Positions 24,626 to 36,278 of a DNA stretch of 64,000 nucleotides are shown in pieces. The stretch spans positions 23,121,242-23,185,241 of the forward strand of contig AP025047.1 of assembly GCA_036186865.1 (NCBI GenBank), in the 5' to 3' direction. Each line of letters starts with the position of its first letter. Positions within the stretch are counted from its first letter, which is position 1. Position numbers and translations under genes: made by a program. The notes beneath the pieces were generated by a model, which saw only the letters and a program-made list of their open reading frames with translations, made no database searches and had not been told where the DNA came from. This DNA is from Eustoma russellianum (taxonomy: Eukaryota > Streptophyta > Magnoliopsida > Gentianales > Gentianaceae).

Positions 24626-24980
24626 ATGGTTCTTTTGCAGGCCCTAGCTTTAAATGGAGAAAGTGAAGACAAGAACGTCAAATGGGTCGTGGACAGTGGG
24701 TCTTCCAAGCATATGACAGATACAAAAGTCTCTTCCATAGACTCACTATGCAAGATGGAGGAGTTGTCCCCTTTGGAGGTAGCAAAGGCAAAATCAAAGG
24801 ACATAGTATTATGAGTAACAATTCCTTCTCTCTTAGTGATGTTCTATATGTTGTAGGATTAAAGTTTAACTTGATAAGTATCAGTCAACTATGTGATGCT
24901 AGTTATGAAATTACGTTTTTGAAAACAATGTGTATTGTAAAAAAGGATAACGCTATTCTATTTGAGGGTTTGAGATTCTA
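24626..24980 (+). pseudogene. C protease (left copy)
   Basis: KWVVDSGSSKHMT with intact D-S-G at 24692-24700. The frame shifts by one a few codons later (near 24725) and continues as SLFHRLTM to LYVVGLKFNLISISQL (to about 24980). Its role would be cutting the polyprotein; the frameshift breaks it. Confidence 0.85.
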
Positions 24981-26292
24981 AAACATTTACAAACTTAGCA
25001 TCAATGATTTGGTTTCACAAAATGTATCTTGACGCAACTATGACATAAACGTCTCGGACACGTATGTTTCAAAACATTTAAATTTATTTGTGAAAATAGC
25101 AAGGTCCGAGGCCTTCAAAAAATGAGTTTCGAAAACCAAGACTTGTGTGACACTTGTCAAAAGGAAAAGCTTGTGAAAACAAGCTTTAAACAAAAAACAA
25201 ATATATCCGCCTCCAAACCCCTACAATTACTACATATGGATTTGTATGGGGATGTTGGAACAAAAATTTTGGGTGGTAAACTTTATACCTTCGTGGTAGT
25301 AGATGACTATACTCGTTACACATGGGTGATGTTTCTTACAAAGAAAAATGATGCATGTAGTGAGTTTATAAGTTTGAGTAGACGATTGGAAAATCACATG
25401 GGTGACACCATTAAAACCATACGAAGTGATCATGGTGGTGAGTTTGATGGAGAGTTTGAAAGGTTTTGTGAATCCAAAGGATATACACATAACCTTTCGG
25501 CTCCTAGAACTCCACAATAAAATGGTGTTGCCGAACAAAAGAATAGAACTCTACAAGAAATGTGTAGAGCAATGTTAAATGAGTTTGGTTTGCCTAAATA
25601 TATTTGGGCCGAAGCAGTAAATGCCGCTTGCCATTTGATCAATCGTGGGCATTTGAGACCTTACTTAAATATGACACCTTATGAGCTTTGGAATGGTAAA
25701 GTTCCCTATATTGGGTATTTTAAAGTGTTTGAGTGTAAGTGTTTCATACTTAAGACTAAGGACACTTTGGACAAACTTGACCTCAAAGCGGATGAATGTA
25801 TCTTTTTAGGTTATGCCTCAAATAATAAAGCATTTTGTGTTTTCAATAAAAGGAGTCAAAAGGTGGAAGAATCAATCCGTGTCAAGTTTAATAAGTCACT
25901 GAATGACGAACCTAAACTTAACAAGGATTGTGAAGAAAATGAAGGTGTTGCTCCTTAAGAAGAAATCCTTGAAGACATTCCAAGGATTGCTCATCAACAA
26001 GAAATTGTTGATAAGTCTCCAAATAAAAACATCTTTATTGTCTTAAGAGTAGAACCTATTGAAGGTATTCCTCCACCAAGTGTTCATGAACTTAGTGAGT
26101 CAAATAGAAATATTTCTTATATTCATCTTGTTGGTACACAAAATGTTGAAAATGCATCTCATATTCCGGAAAATGATAATCATATAAATTTTGATGATTC
26201 GTCTCTTCCGGAAAGTGATCATGAAGAAGTTGGAGGAGATGTCTCCAATATTCCTAGATCATTCAAGCATAAAAGTTCTCACTCACACGAGT
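24981..26292 (+). pseudogene. C integrase and linker (left copy), cut before RT
   Basis: The zinc domain has a TGA for Trp just before HKRLGH (about 25046) and then CDTCQK. The core has LLHMDLYG, RSDHGGEF and NGVAEQKN carrying D, D and E. One stop (TAA, 25518-25520) splits PQ from NGVAE. The C-terminal half runs 25560-25958 to VKFNKSLND; a linker with further stops follows to CACGAGT at 26292. There the sequence leaves C and enters an A LTR, so RT and RNase H are absent from this copy. Confidence 0.87.
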
Positions 26293-28837
26293 CGATCTCT
26301 AAACCTGAGATACATCGATCGATCGATGTACATCGGACCCTCACTTCGATCGATCGATGTATGTCAGAGACAAAACCTGAACCTTTCTGTGAGACATCGA
26401 TCTCTGAAGCTAAGGCACTTAGATCGATCGATGTCTAGGGTTTTTATAAATAATTTTCTAAAATGTGATAAAATGGTTTTTTTTCATTTGTATATGATTT
26501 ATACATGTTTATTATGTGATTATCATGTATTTTTGGTGATTATAATTGTCTTGTGACTAACGTGCCTTGGAAGTTTCTACAACTTACCAAAAAGGACAAA
26601 ATTGGTATTTTGAGTTTTGTAGGAACGTCACATGGTGAAAATATTTCAAGGATGTATTATTATACTATTTATCATGATAAAGGTGATATCATAATTATTT
26701 TTGACCATCCGGATCATTTCTAGAGTTTTCATATACCAGGGGTATTTTGGTCATTTTACCCACAAGGGTATTTCTTGTATTTTCTCTCAAGGAATCTCTT
26801 GAGCATATTATTATCTTCATTCTGGAGCTGATTTATTATTAACGTGAAGATAATTTGGTGATTCTTTATCTTATTCTCTCACATGATGATATTATTGACT
26901 ATAGCTGGATATGTGACGATTTGAGATGTCACATTCTATTTTTTCTTGAAAACACTCTTATATATGTTATAAGAGCATATTTATCATCATTATTCAGAGT
27001 TTTCAAGGTGTCAAAGGTGTGGAAATGTTCATGACATATAAGAAGAAATATTGGGAATTTCGGTGTTACACGTTGACATAATCTTGTCAACTATTATCTA
27101 TTAATTTCTTCTTCAAAAATCTGAGTTGCTACACATGTATGTATGTCCAATAACGTGATTAATCAGGTGGATATGATGTGGTATTCATTTTATGGCTTGG
27201 TGACAAGTGGACAAATCAAAAAGGAGCTAGTTGGCAAAATTTGCCAACTAGGATATTTTAAATGTAGCCAATGTCTACATGCTGTTCTTATCAGATTTTC
27301 TGAAGTCAAATGAAGATTTCACATGCCCTATTCTTGTGCTTGGAGTTGAGGATATTTTGGTTGTATTATCCTTTCTTATTTTCTTCATTTTATAAAGGAA
27401 AATAAGATTAATATTTGGAAAATGCAACTTAGTAGACAACGGCTACTTACTCAATTTTTGGAGCTGAATTTGAGTTTGAAAATGTCAATGTTCACATGCC
27501 TATTATCTTGCCAAAAAGTTGAGAAGATAATGGTGTTGTTATGGCTATTATCTTTGGGTATTATCTTCACATTTTCAAGACAATCCAAGGCGTAAATGTT
27601 CGGCCAAATGGAGTTGCCAAGGTGGACCAATTATGTTGTCTTATTTTGACAAGTGTACAAGGTCAACCAATGATGAGAAGGTATTTGGACTTGATGATGA
27701 AGATGGTGACACATTGGAAGTCTTATCTCCAAGGCTCAATTCAGACTATAAATAGAGACAATAGTGAAGAAGATAAAACACACTTGAAGCTCACAAGCAT
27801 TTGTTGAATTGTCTAGCTATCATCTTCTTGTTGTCGTTCTTGTTCTATTCTTTGTAGCAAAGGTGTTCTTGTTGTTTTTATTGAGCTACAAGCCTCTTGA
27901 GCTTCATTTGTAATATTGATTAGCCCATTCTTATAAGGCTATATCAATAGGTTGTAGAGGTGTTGCAACTAAGTATTGCTTAGAAGGTGATAATCCAATT
28001 CTTGAGTAGGGTTGGTGTATAACCCAAGGATCAAGCTTGGTTCTTGTTGTAAGGTGATTCATTTTATAGTAAAATCCAAGGAAGGTGTTCCTTGGGACTG
28101 GATTAGGTCACATTGACCGAACCAGGATAAATCTTCGGTGTTCTTGTCTTGTTTCTTCATTTCTGTTTTCTGCCTGTTTTTACTACAGTTTTCACACAAC
28201 TTCTCACGTTTTGAAAAAATAGCTAAACATTTTCAAAATTCGTGATTTTTGGTGGAGTTATACTTCAGACTGTTAGCTTTCATTTTTAACAAGAATCACT
28301 TAATTTGAGCATGGGAAAGTTAGTCTTTCAGTCTTTGCAAGATAACGGCTCCAATCTGGCTGCAATCTGACCAGGTTTGAGAAAACTTAAATTTTGTATT
28401 TATCAAGAATTTTTTAAGGTCAGGGCCTTTTAGAAAAATCATCTAAACATCCTAAGGAGTGTTTTGATATAAAGATCAACCTTTTTAGATGAGTATTCAA
28501 AGAGAAACATGTTATTCAAAATCAGCAACATTCTGTCCAATTCTGTCCAGATTGACCATCTGAATCTTTTTATTTGTTTGAAGGGCCAAACAATCTTATT
28601 TTTGTCAGTTGTTTTGACAGAGTCTTGTTAACACATTGGAGTTAAATTCTGAAAAGTTTAATAATTTTTGGAGTTGTGTACAATTAGTTTTGAATTTTTC
28701 AAAAACGGGTTCTGAATCTGAGGTGGTCTCAGATTCTGTTTTCAAAGGGGATTTTTACAAAGGGTTGTAGTGCAATTTTCGCTAACCACTATTCACCCCC
28801 CTTCTAGTGGTGTTTATTGCAGGTGTACGGTCCAACA
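26293..28837 (+). repeat. A LTR, plus strand, missing its first ~214 bp
   Basis: Matches A LTRs from about nucleotide 215 (CGATCTCTAAACCTGAG) to the true terminus GTCCAACA at 28837. The TATA box is at 27747, the GAATCTGAG hairpin near 28713, and TTCTAGTGGTGTTTATTGCAG near 28802. The left side joins C integrase-linker sequence with no TSD visible. Confidence 0.88.
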
Positions 28838-29440
28838 ATGTGTCTCAGGTTTAGAGATCGATGTCTCACAGTAAGGTCTTGAACTTTCACTGCCTTACAT
28901 AGATCGATCGATGTGATAGATCTATGTACATAGATCGATCGATGTGCAACAACCTAAGAGATCGATGTCAACTTTTTCAACTTTTAACCACATATAATAC
29001 CATGTGTGACATTTTTAAGTATTCGCCACTTAAAATCGTGACTTTAAAAATTATCCAAATATATTTCTCACATTCTCCCCGTTTTGGATGATTTTCAAAA
29101 TAACCTAACATGATTTTAATGTCACAACTTATAACCAATTGTTTATCAAACTTTATTTTTAACAAACTTTTAAATAGTACGCTCCCCCTCAACTTATACT
29201 CTCCCCCTTAACCTATACTCAACTTATACCAATTGAATTTTAGCATATGACTTACCAACTAAAATAATGTTCTTATTCTATCTCCCCCTTTATTTTGAAA
29301 ATCATGCAAAAGATAGAACTATACAATGGTGTCGTAAGTCATCATGTCTAACTTGGCTCGTAAGTTTTCAAAAGTGGCTTGATTAAGGGGTTTGGTAAAG
29401 ATGTCAGCTATTTGGTGATCAGTTCTTATATGGTTTAAAA
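28838..29440 (-). mobile_element. A element fragment, minus strand (LTR start plus 3' internal end)
   Basis: 28838-29072 is the complement of A LTR nucleotides about 237 to 1. 29073-29440 is the complement of A's polypurine region and RNase H end: TGATCAGTTCTTATATGG at 29417 matches the complement of 16520-16540. It is cut at 29440 by a MULE. It sits directly against the plus-strand LTR end at 28837, giving an inverted junction with 23 bp of shared LTR sequence. Confidence 0.83.
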
Positions 29441-29782
29441 GAGTAAAATGCACCTAGCACCCAAACGTTTGTCACAGAATCCACTTAGCATTTAAACGTT
29501 CCGAAACCTCATTTGGCATCCAAACATGTGCAAAATTGATTCAATTAACACCAGAAACCGGCTGCTGACCTGCTGCAGCCGGTTTCATCAAATTTTAGCG
29601 CCAATTAAGGTTTCCCCCCAAAATCAACGACATCCACTTCCCTCCCATAAATTAGCCCTCAATTCCATGGCCGTTTTCTTCCATAAATAAGCCTTGAATT
29701 CAAATAATCCCCACAAATTCACATAATCCCCAAATATAGCCATTCTTCATTCTTGCTCTCTCTCTCTCTATTGTGCGGGGGT

Positions 29783-30233
29783 ATGTCTACCTCATCATCT
29801 GTTGGTAATCGCCGGCAGCGGGCTGACCTGGGGGTGGAAGGCCGCTGCTTTTGTGGTATAAAAATGGAAGAGAAAACATCATGGACCAAAGCAAATCCTG
29901 GCCGTAGGTTTCTAGCATGTCCATTGACGAGGGTAAGTTTGAAATATTCCTGCAAAGGTTTGTTGAGTTCTTAATTGTATGCAATGTGATTGTTTCTTTC
30001 GTTTTTCTTGATAGAATGGGGCTGGAGGATGCGGGTTCTTTCAATGGCTGGATGACCCAATGGGGGAACGCGCGTGTCAAATTATACCGGGGCTGCTAAG
30101 GAGGTGCAATAGGTACGAGGATGAGATAAACAATTGCAACATGAAGATACGTCAGTTGGAGAGGAAAATTCGGATCCTCTTGTGTATTTTGATCCTTAGT
30201 TGGGTGATTTTGATCAATAAACTGTCAATGTAG
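29783..30233 (+). CDS. GRF-type zinc-finger, coiled-coil, membrane-anchored protein in MULE
   Basis: Two exons, 29783-29932 and 30015-30233, with a GGTAAGT donor and TTGATAG acceptor, give 122 residues without a stop. Residues 22-68 form a GRF zinc finger: CFCG, the basic NPGRRFLACP box, then GCGFFQWLDD and a final Cys in ERAC. Residues about 78-100 are a charged coiled coil (YEDEINNCNMKIRQLERK). Residues about 101-122 are hydrophobic (ILLCILILSWVILI), a likely tail anchor. Small plant proteins of this layout (At4g04775-like) are known, often near MULEs; the function is unknown. The intact frame and clean splice sites suggest the gene could be expressed. Confidence 0.75.
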
Positions 30234-30250
30234 TGTGCATTTTTATTAGA

Positions 30251-30561
30251 GAGTTGTGATGTATGCGTTTGGACTGCACATGCGGTGATATTGTTGATTA
30301 ACAATGGAAATGTGATGTTGCAGCTGCCATTATTTGGTCTCTTTGTTTTGTTTATTTGGTTCTGTTTGTTGGTGCCTTGTGGCACTGTTATGGAATGTAA
30401 ACGAGTTGTGATGTATGCGTTTGGAATGATGATGCGGTGATATTGTTGATTAAATGTTATCAATGGAAATGTGATGTTGCAGCTGCCATTATTTGGTCTC
30501 TTTGTGTTGTTTATTTCGCTCTGTTTGTTGGTGCCTTGTGGCACTGTTATGGAATGTAAAC
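30251..30561 (+). repeat. Tandem duplication (~155 bp x 2) in the GRF gene 3' region
   Basis: 30251-30402 and 30403-30561 both start GAGTTGTGATGTATGCGTTT and end GGCACTGTTATGGAATGTAAAC. They differ by a 7-bp indel and a few bases. They lie just after the stop, so they would form the 3' UTR. Confidence 0.9.
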
Positions 30562-30773
30562 ACAAATCAGACTGAAATAGAAACAGAGTAAACCTTCAAC
30601 ACTAGTAAAAAATAAAATGAGCATTGTCAAATATCCATCAAATATGATGTTCCATAGCCAGCAAAACAGCATTTGTAACAAGGACATCTAAATGTCGACA
30701 ATGCCCAAAATAAAGATTACTAACACAGTTATCATAAACTTTCATCAAACAATAGCAACATCAGTTTTGATTC

Positions 30774-31463
30774 ATGTTCTGCCTGGTTTTTGCAAGTAGT
30801 GAGTTTGGCAAGTAAACTTTCCCATCACGGTACTTGAAGTTGGGAAGAAGTTGCTCACTCCCTGGGACTTTCCTGTAATGCGGCCAAGCCTTTGGTACTT
30901 CAACGGGTAAACCAGTTGGAGCAGCAGGTCCAGTTGGAGCAGCAGGTACAGCTGGTGCAGCAGGTCCAGTTTGTTCATCTGGGGCAATTGGTGCAGATGA
31001 TGCAATGGGCGAAGTTGGCGTAGTTGGTGCAGATGATGCAGTTGGCTCAGTTGGCGCAGTAGGCGGAGGCTGTATAGAAAAGAAAAATGCCTCAACCAAA
31101 TAGACATATAATCATTAAAACAGACAAATAAGCAAATAGAAAAATGCATCACCTGAGACAACAAATCTTACATGTCTGAAACTGCCTCTTCCTCCTACTA
31201 ATCTGGCTCTCATTCTGGGACTGCAGATTACAACGTACGTTTTAATAGTTATGATACAAAATACAAAATAATACGGCTACTCTAGATGTGTGAAATATTA
31301 CCTCATGTGGGGCATCCGTCTGGTCACCCAACAGAGTTGGACAACTTCTCTTGTTATGCCCTGACTGCTTGAAAGTCACGCACATTTGCAGTTGACCAAC
31401 TCTGTTCAATTTGTGTATCACCGCTGTTTTTGTTCGTTGCACCTTAACTAAGTCAGCCTCCCT
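30774..31463 (-). pseudogene. MULE transposase, C-terminal part only
   Basis: On the minus strand 31463-31302 encodes a basic stretch followed by C-V-T-F-K-Q-S-G-H-N-K-R-S-C-P, the zinc knuckle that typically ends MULE transposases (usual form CxxCxxxGHNxRxC; the second Cys is Phe here). A GTAATATT donor-like site follows the HE codons. Further on, 31099-30774 encodes a Pro/Ala/Thr-rich tail (APTGPAAP-type repeats) ending LLAKTRQNMNQN. The catalytic domain would lie to the right and is missing. Exon borders in the middle are uncertain. Confidence 0.65.
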
Positions 31464-32572
31464 GAGACACCACCTAGGGGACGGCCATGCACCATTATAA
31501 GGAAAGAAGAGAGCAAACAAAACAAGAACAAGCATTGCAATTCAAAGTGATTAAAAAGCCTAGCTCTTCCTCTTCTACATTCTCTTTCTTTCTCTCTTCT
31601 TGTAAGCCTATTGTATTCATATCTTTCAAACTTGAATAGGATTGATATAGACCACCACTCATTATATATCTTTGTAAAAGATTTATCAAGGTGTGATCAA
31701 TCTTCATTCTTGCGAGGTGGTGGTGTTCGTGTGAATTGTACTCGTCATACAAGGTTTGTAAAGGGTTGGAGTTAGGTGTAACTCTATCAACCCTGCGGTA
31801 AGGTGTACTGCGTGTGTGTGATTAGTGTGAACCAAGGAAGGTGTTCCTTGAAGACTGGAGTAGGTTGTTTATAACCGAACCAGTATAAAATTCTTGGTGC
31901 CATTTACTTTCTGCATTTACTTTTCAGTTACTGCACTGATTATCCTTCTTGTTCGCATTCGTAAAAATAGTTAACGAATTTCAAAAATCACGAAAATTTC
32001 CAGAAATATACTCACACGTTCTAGGGTTAATTTGGCACAAGTTTCAACCCTTTTGGATAAGTATAAGTCATCCAAACGTCCAAAGTTCTGAGACTAGTAC
32101 AGTCTGATTTTCAGGCTTGCAAAGGTTGAGACTTTGATCGTATTTGACTATCTTCCCAAAAGAATTTTTCAAAACTATTTCAACCCATTTAAATACAACT
32201 TATAAGTGGTTAGTCTTTAAATTCTCAGAGCATTTGGAGTTGTGTACAAATAGGAATTAATTTTTCAAATCAGTGTATCGTTTCTGGCAGATTTGCGCAA
32301 TCTGACCACCAACAATTTTTCAAGGGGTTAGAGGTTGAATTTTAATCTGAAATTTTTAGGAGATACTCATAACATCTGAGTCTAAGTTCTCTCAAAATTT
32401 CAGAATTTTTTAAGACCTGAAACCTAGTTTTCAAAACGTTTTACTGGTCCTGAAAACAGAAACTGTTTTCAGAAGTTGGGTTTTTGGTTCAAACTAATTT
32501 TAAAAACCACATTTTCCGCACCCACTATTCAACCCCCCCCCCCCCTTCTAGTGGTGCCTTGCTGATCCTACA
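31464..32572 (+). repeat. B LTR, 3' part only, plus strand
   Basis: Nearly identical to 51514-52616, at a constant offset of 20050 until a C run of 13 (32533-32545) replaces one of 7. It ends GATCCTACA. The upstream two thirds of the LTR are missing; the MULE lies directly to the left. Confidence 0.93.
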
Positions 32573-33414
32573 TTCTTGTTTGAAGGTTTAGAAGATTCAC
32601 AAGGAAGAACGAAGATGCAGCCAAAAGGTTCAACAATGAGAAATTCTCCATGGATAAGGACAAGAGGAAGGACCAAGAGAACAAATGCAGAAACTTTGGT
32701 CACTTCGTAAAGGATGGTAGGGTGAAGGAGCCGCAACTAAAAGACTAGAAAGACATCTACCAACGAAAGAAGGCTTTACGGAGCAGCCCATTGGGAGAAT
32801 ATCCTATCCGGGTTCGAAGTGACAACGACGACAACGAGAATCCAGCTCTCACGGGGGTCATCACCGATGACCTCGACAAGGAGTTTTATTCTCTCATGGC
32901 TATTGAGGATGACATGGAGGTATGCACTATATCCTCACATTATAGATTACAAGATGAAAAGGATGATTTAATGCAAGAAAATGTCTTTCTAGATATGAAA
33001 TATAAACGTGTCAAAAAGGATTTCAAAGCATGCTTATATGAATATAATGACACGTTAGAAAATCACATTGCATTACAACTTGAGCATGATATTTTATTGA
33101 CCATGCATGTGATTGCATTAGAACAGAAGCATGATTTGATGAAATCATGCATTCAAAATAAAACCCTTGGGAAAAAGAAAAATACTTCAAGGGAAAGTAT
33201 TAAAAAAGTTGAGATAGTTAAAGATGCATCTACATTGAGCATGAAAGGAAAAGTTAAACCTAGTATCATGTATGCATCTAAGAAGGGTAAATCAAATGAG
33301 AAAGCATCATTTATCAAGGAGTCACAAAATTCCTTGAAGAAGCAAAGGCACATGCCTAAGGAAAAGGCAAAGTCAACAAAAGCATCAAAAACTTTTGTTG
33401 AATCCGTGAAAAAT
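32573..33414 (+). pseudogene. C gag fragment joined to B LTR
   Basis: A copy of 52617-53456, starting at the same base after CCTACA. It holds the degenerate first knuckle, the coiled coil (MEVCTISSHYRLQDE, 32791 onward) and the Lys-rich part up to FVESVKN. There it runs into the minus-strand B LTR with two shared A bases (33415-33416). It has the same stop (TAG) after QLKD as the right copy. Confidence 0.92.
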
Positions 33415-36031
33415 AACCTTTGCAAGTCTGAAAATCAGACTGCACTAGTCTCAGAACTTTTGATGTTTGATTGACTTATACTTATCCAAAAGGGTTGAAA
33501 CTTGTGTCAAATTAACCCTAGAACGTGTAATTATATTTCTGAAAATTTTCGTGATTTTTGAAAATCGTTTACTATTTTTACGGATGCGAACAAGAAGGAT
33601 AAACAGTACAGTAACTGAAAAGTAAATGCAGAAAGTAAATGGCACCAAGAATTTTATACTAGTTCGGTTATAAACAACCTACTCCAGTCTTCAAGGAACA
33701 CCTTCCTTGGTTCACACTAACCACACACATGCAGTACACCTTACCACAGGGTTGATAGAGTTACACCTAACTCCAACCCTTTACAAACCTTGTATTGTAA
33801 GTACAATTCGCACGAACACCACCACCTTGCTAGAATGAAGATTGATCACACCTTGATCAATCTTTTACAAAGATATATGAATGGTGGTTTATCTCAAGCC
33901 TATTCAAGATTGAAAGATATGAAAACAATAGGCTTTACAAGAAGAGAGAAAGAAAGAAGATGTAGAAGAAGAAGAGCTAGGCTTTTTGATCTCTTGGAAT
34001 TGCAATGCTTGTTCTTTTTTTTTGTTTGCTCTCTTCTTTTCTTTTTAATGCTTGCAGCCGTCCCCCTTGAGTGTGTTCTCCCTCTTGAAAATTATCTTTT
34101 AAGTCCTTGAGAGAGTGTAAGACATCATTGTGACAAGGCCTTGCTTACTTGGCATCTTCTTATTGGATGATCATTTAGTCTTCGCTTACTTGGCACCTCC
34201 TTATTGGTTCAACATCGTCATCATGATGACATGGAAAAAATCTGAGATATACACTTTACCATTGCCAAAAATCAATCATAAAATCATTCCATAAATCAAG
34301 AGATACATCATAAATTGCAAGACAAATAAATTCTTCCATATCAAGTGAGAAAATCGGCCATAATAGCACTCTTGCCATGCTGAAAATTCAGCATGTGCAT
34401 CATGGGGATAAAGTTCAAATCATTACCATTTTTCTTTGAATTTTCATCATAAAAATGAATCAACAACTTATGGTAGGTATTGCTACCAATTAAGAAATGA
34501 ACTTAGACACAAATAAGCTTAAGAATTCGGCCACACCATGTCTTCACACATGCTGAAAAATTTCAGCATGTGTGATATGTAGAATATCACACTTTATTAT
34601 TTTACATAATATTCAAATCATTTCCATAATATCCTCAATTAATCCTCATGATTCAAGACACAAAATATCTGCATTTTTAACTAAAAATTTCGGCCATAAT
34701 ACAACATACATGCTGAATTTTCAGCCTGTGTCATATATGTGACATAGTTTGAAATGTTACCTTTTGTAGCTCCTTCCTTTCGGTCACCAACTGTGTTTAA
34801 TTGATTCTTGACCAATCAATATGCCAACATGGCTCCACATATGCTCCAAATCATCTGTTATAGGCGTTGGTAATGTGTTTGACATGTGCTGAATTTTATT
34901 TTTGCTAACTTTATAAAATAGTGCACATTTAATAATACACACATGTAATATTCCAATCAGCCCTTCATTTAATTTTCTAGAACACTTTAAGATTTATATC
35001 ATATGTAAAAAGTGTCTAGATACGTGTCACATGATGTACAAGAAAAACGTTCCATGTTATGTGCGTAGAAAACCGAATTTTCGATATTTATCGATTACCC
35101 GATTTTTCTCTAATTTAAATTCCAAATTTTGCACATGTTATATATATTATGTTATACATAATATATATAATATATACTTTAAATCTCAGCACTTGGCTGG
35201 TTTAAAGTGGTACCATTAGCATATGACAAAATTAAACTTGGAATCTTCACATTTTGGCCTTAATGTGGAGTAATTTGTGTGTGCCAACATGGAAAGTATT
35301 TTTGGCTGAACATATGGTCATGTGCACGAAATTATTTATGATTTTTGAAGTATAGGGGCTGGCCATTTATTTATGGCAAGTACGTGACACGTTGGCGAAG
35401 TTTCGGTATTCGCCCGATACGACAAATTTCGGTTTAGAACCTTTTATCATGTCGTATTTAATTTGTCATCACCATATCTTATATCATATGATATAATACC
35501 TGAATATACTCATAAATATGAGTTAAGTATAGTGGTGTGACGTTAACGTACGTACGTAAAATACATAACGTGTCGGTAGTACGTTGGAATACATGTGTAT
35601 GTGCCTTTATTTAAAAAATCTGAAAATATATGTGATATATATATATGTGTATATGCGTGTGCATTAAAGGATGGGGAGGAGGAGAAGATTTTCCTTCCTT
35701 AGCCTTGTTGCCTTTGTGCCTTTTCCAAATGTAGCTTCCTTTAATGAACTACTTAGTTTATCAAACTAAGTACTTCACTTAATGAACTAGTTTAGTTCAT
35801 TAATGGTGGCACCTGAAAATAGTATAAACACAACAAATGTTTGCCATATGATGTAAGCTTTAATGCTTCATGGCTCGTTAGTACGGCAACATAATATATA
35901 AGCTAAATAAGGCAAGTAATGGCAAGATATCATGCATTCATGTACACGTATATATATATTGTGCACGTTTATATATATATATACATTTAAGTCACTTATT
36001 TTGAAATCACTCAAACCCCCTTATCTCTACA
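33415..36031 (-). repeat. B 3' LTR (minus element), truncated
   Basis: Collinear with 41853-44468 and ending (on plus) TTATCTCTACA at 36031, the complement of the LTR start TGTAGAGATAA. The part equal to 41406-41852 is missing. Antisense frames of 106 codons inside it (33790-34110) are not genes. Confidence 0.92.
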
Positions 36032-36278
36032 ATATCCCCCTTTTGATGATTTTCAAAATAACTTGTGTACATGATTTAAATGCTATCTCTCCCCCTTTAA
36101 TTGTGCGCAAATTTGAAATTTGAATTTCAAATTTCAAATCCGGCTCCCCCTTGATTTGTGCAATTAAGGTCAATCAGTGTCTCTCTCCCCCTTAAATCAT
36201 GCTTTTCTCTCCCCCTTTATTTTGGAAAGTAAATCAAAAGATTCCTGTCAAAAGGAAAGTAAATCAAATAATGTCAAA
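36032..36278 (-). other. B 3' untranslated region with repeated polypurine tracts
   Basis: On the minus strand, AAAGGGGGA-type tracts occur at about 36210, 36190, 36155, 36095 and finally next to the LTR (36034-36048). One is the plus-strand primer; the others are the extra copies known from Sireviruses. Confidence 0.8.

Larger units (their letters stand above)
29441..31463. mobile_element. Truncated Mutator-like element (MULE) with two convergent genes
   Basis: The left end GAGTAAAATGCACCTAGCAC resembles the inverted-repeat ends of the element at 58810-60107 (GAGTTAATTGCACCTGG) in layout and in the following CACTTAGCAT block. Inside are a GRF zinc-finger gene on plus and the 3' part of a MULE transposase gene on minus. 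The right part, including the catalytic domain and right end, is lost at 31463/31464, where B LTR sequence starts. MuDR-type elements are known to carry two convergent genes. Confidence 0.7.

Noticed and set aside
30152..30565. 137-codon minus-strand ORF with an internal repeat
   Set aside because: The repeat reflects the tandem DNA duplication in the GRF gene 3' region; there is no family resemblance.
33790..34110. 106-codon antisense ORF in B LTR, seen also at 42228-42548 and as an 85-codon form at 31495-31752 and 51545-51802
   Set aside because: The first ~50 residues look conserved, but the copies then differ by a frameshift and the ends are unrelated. This reflects DNA-level conservation of the LTR, not selection on a protein.
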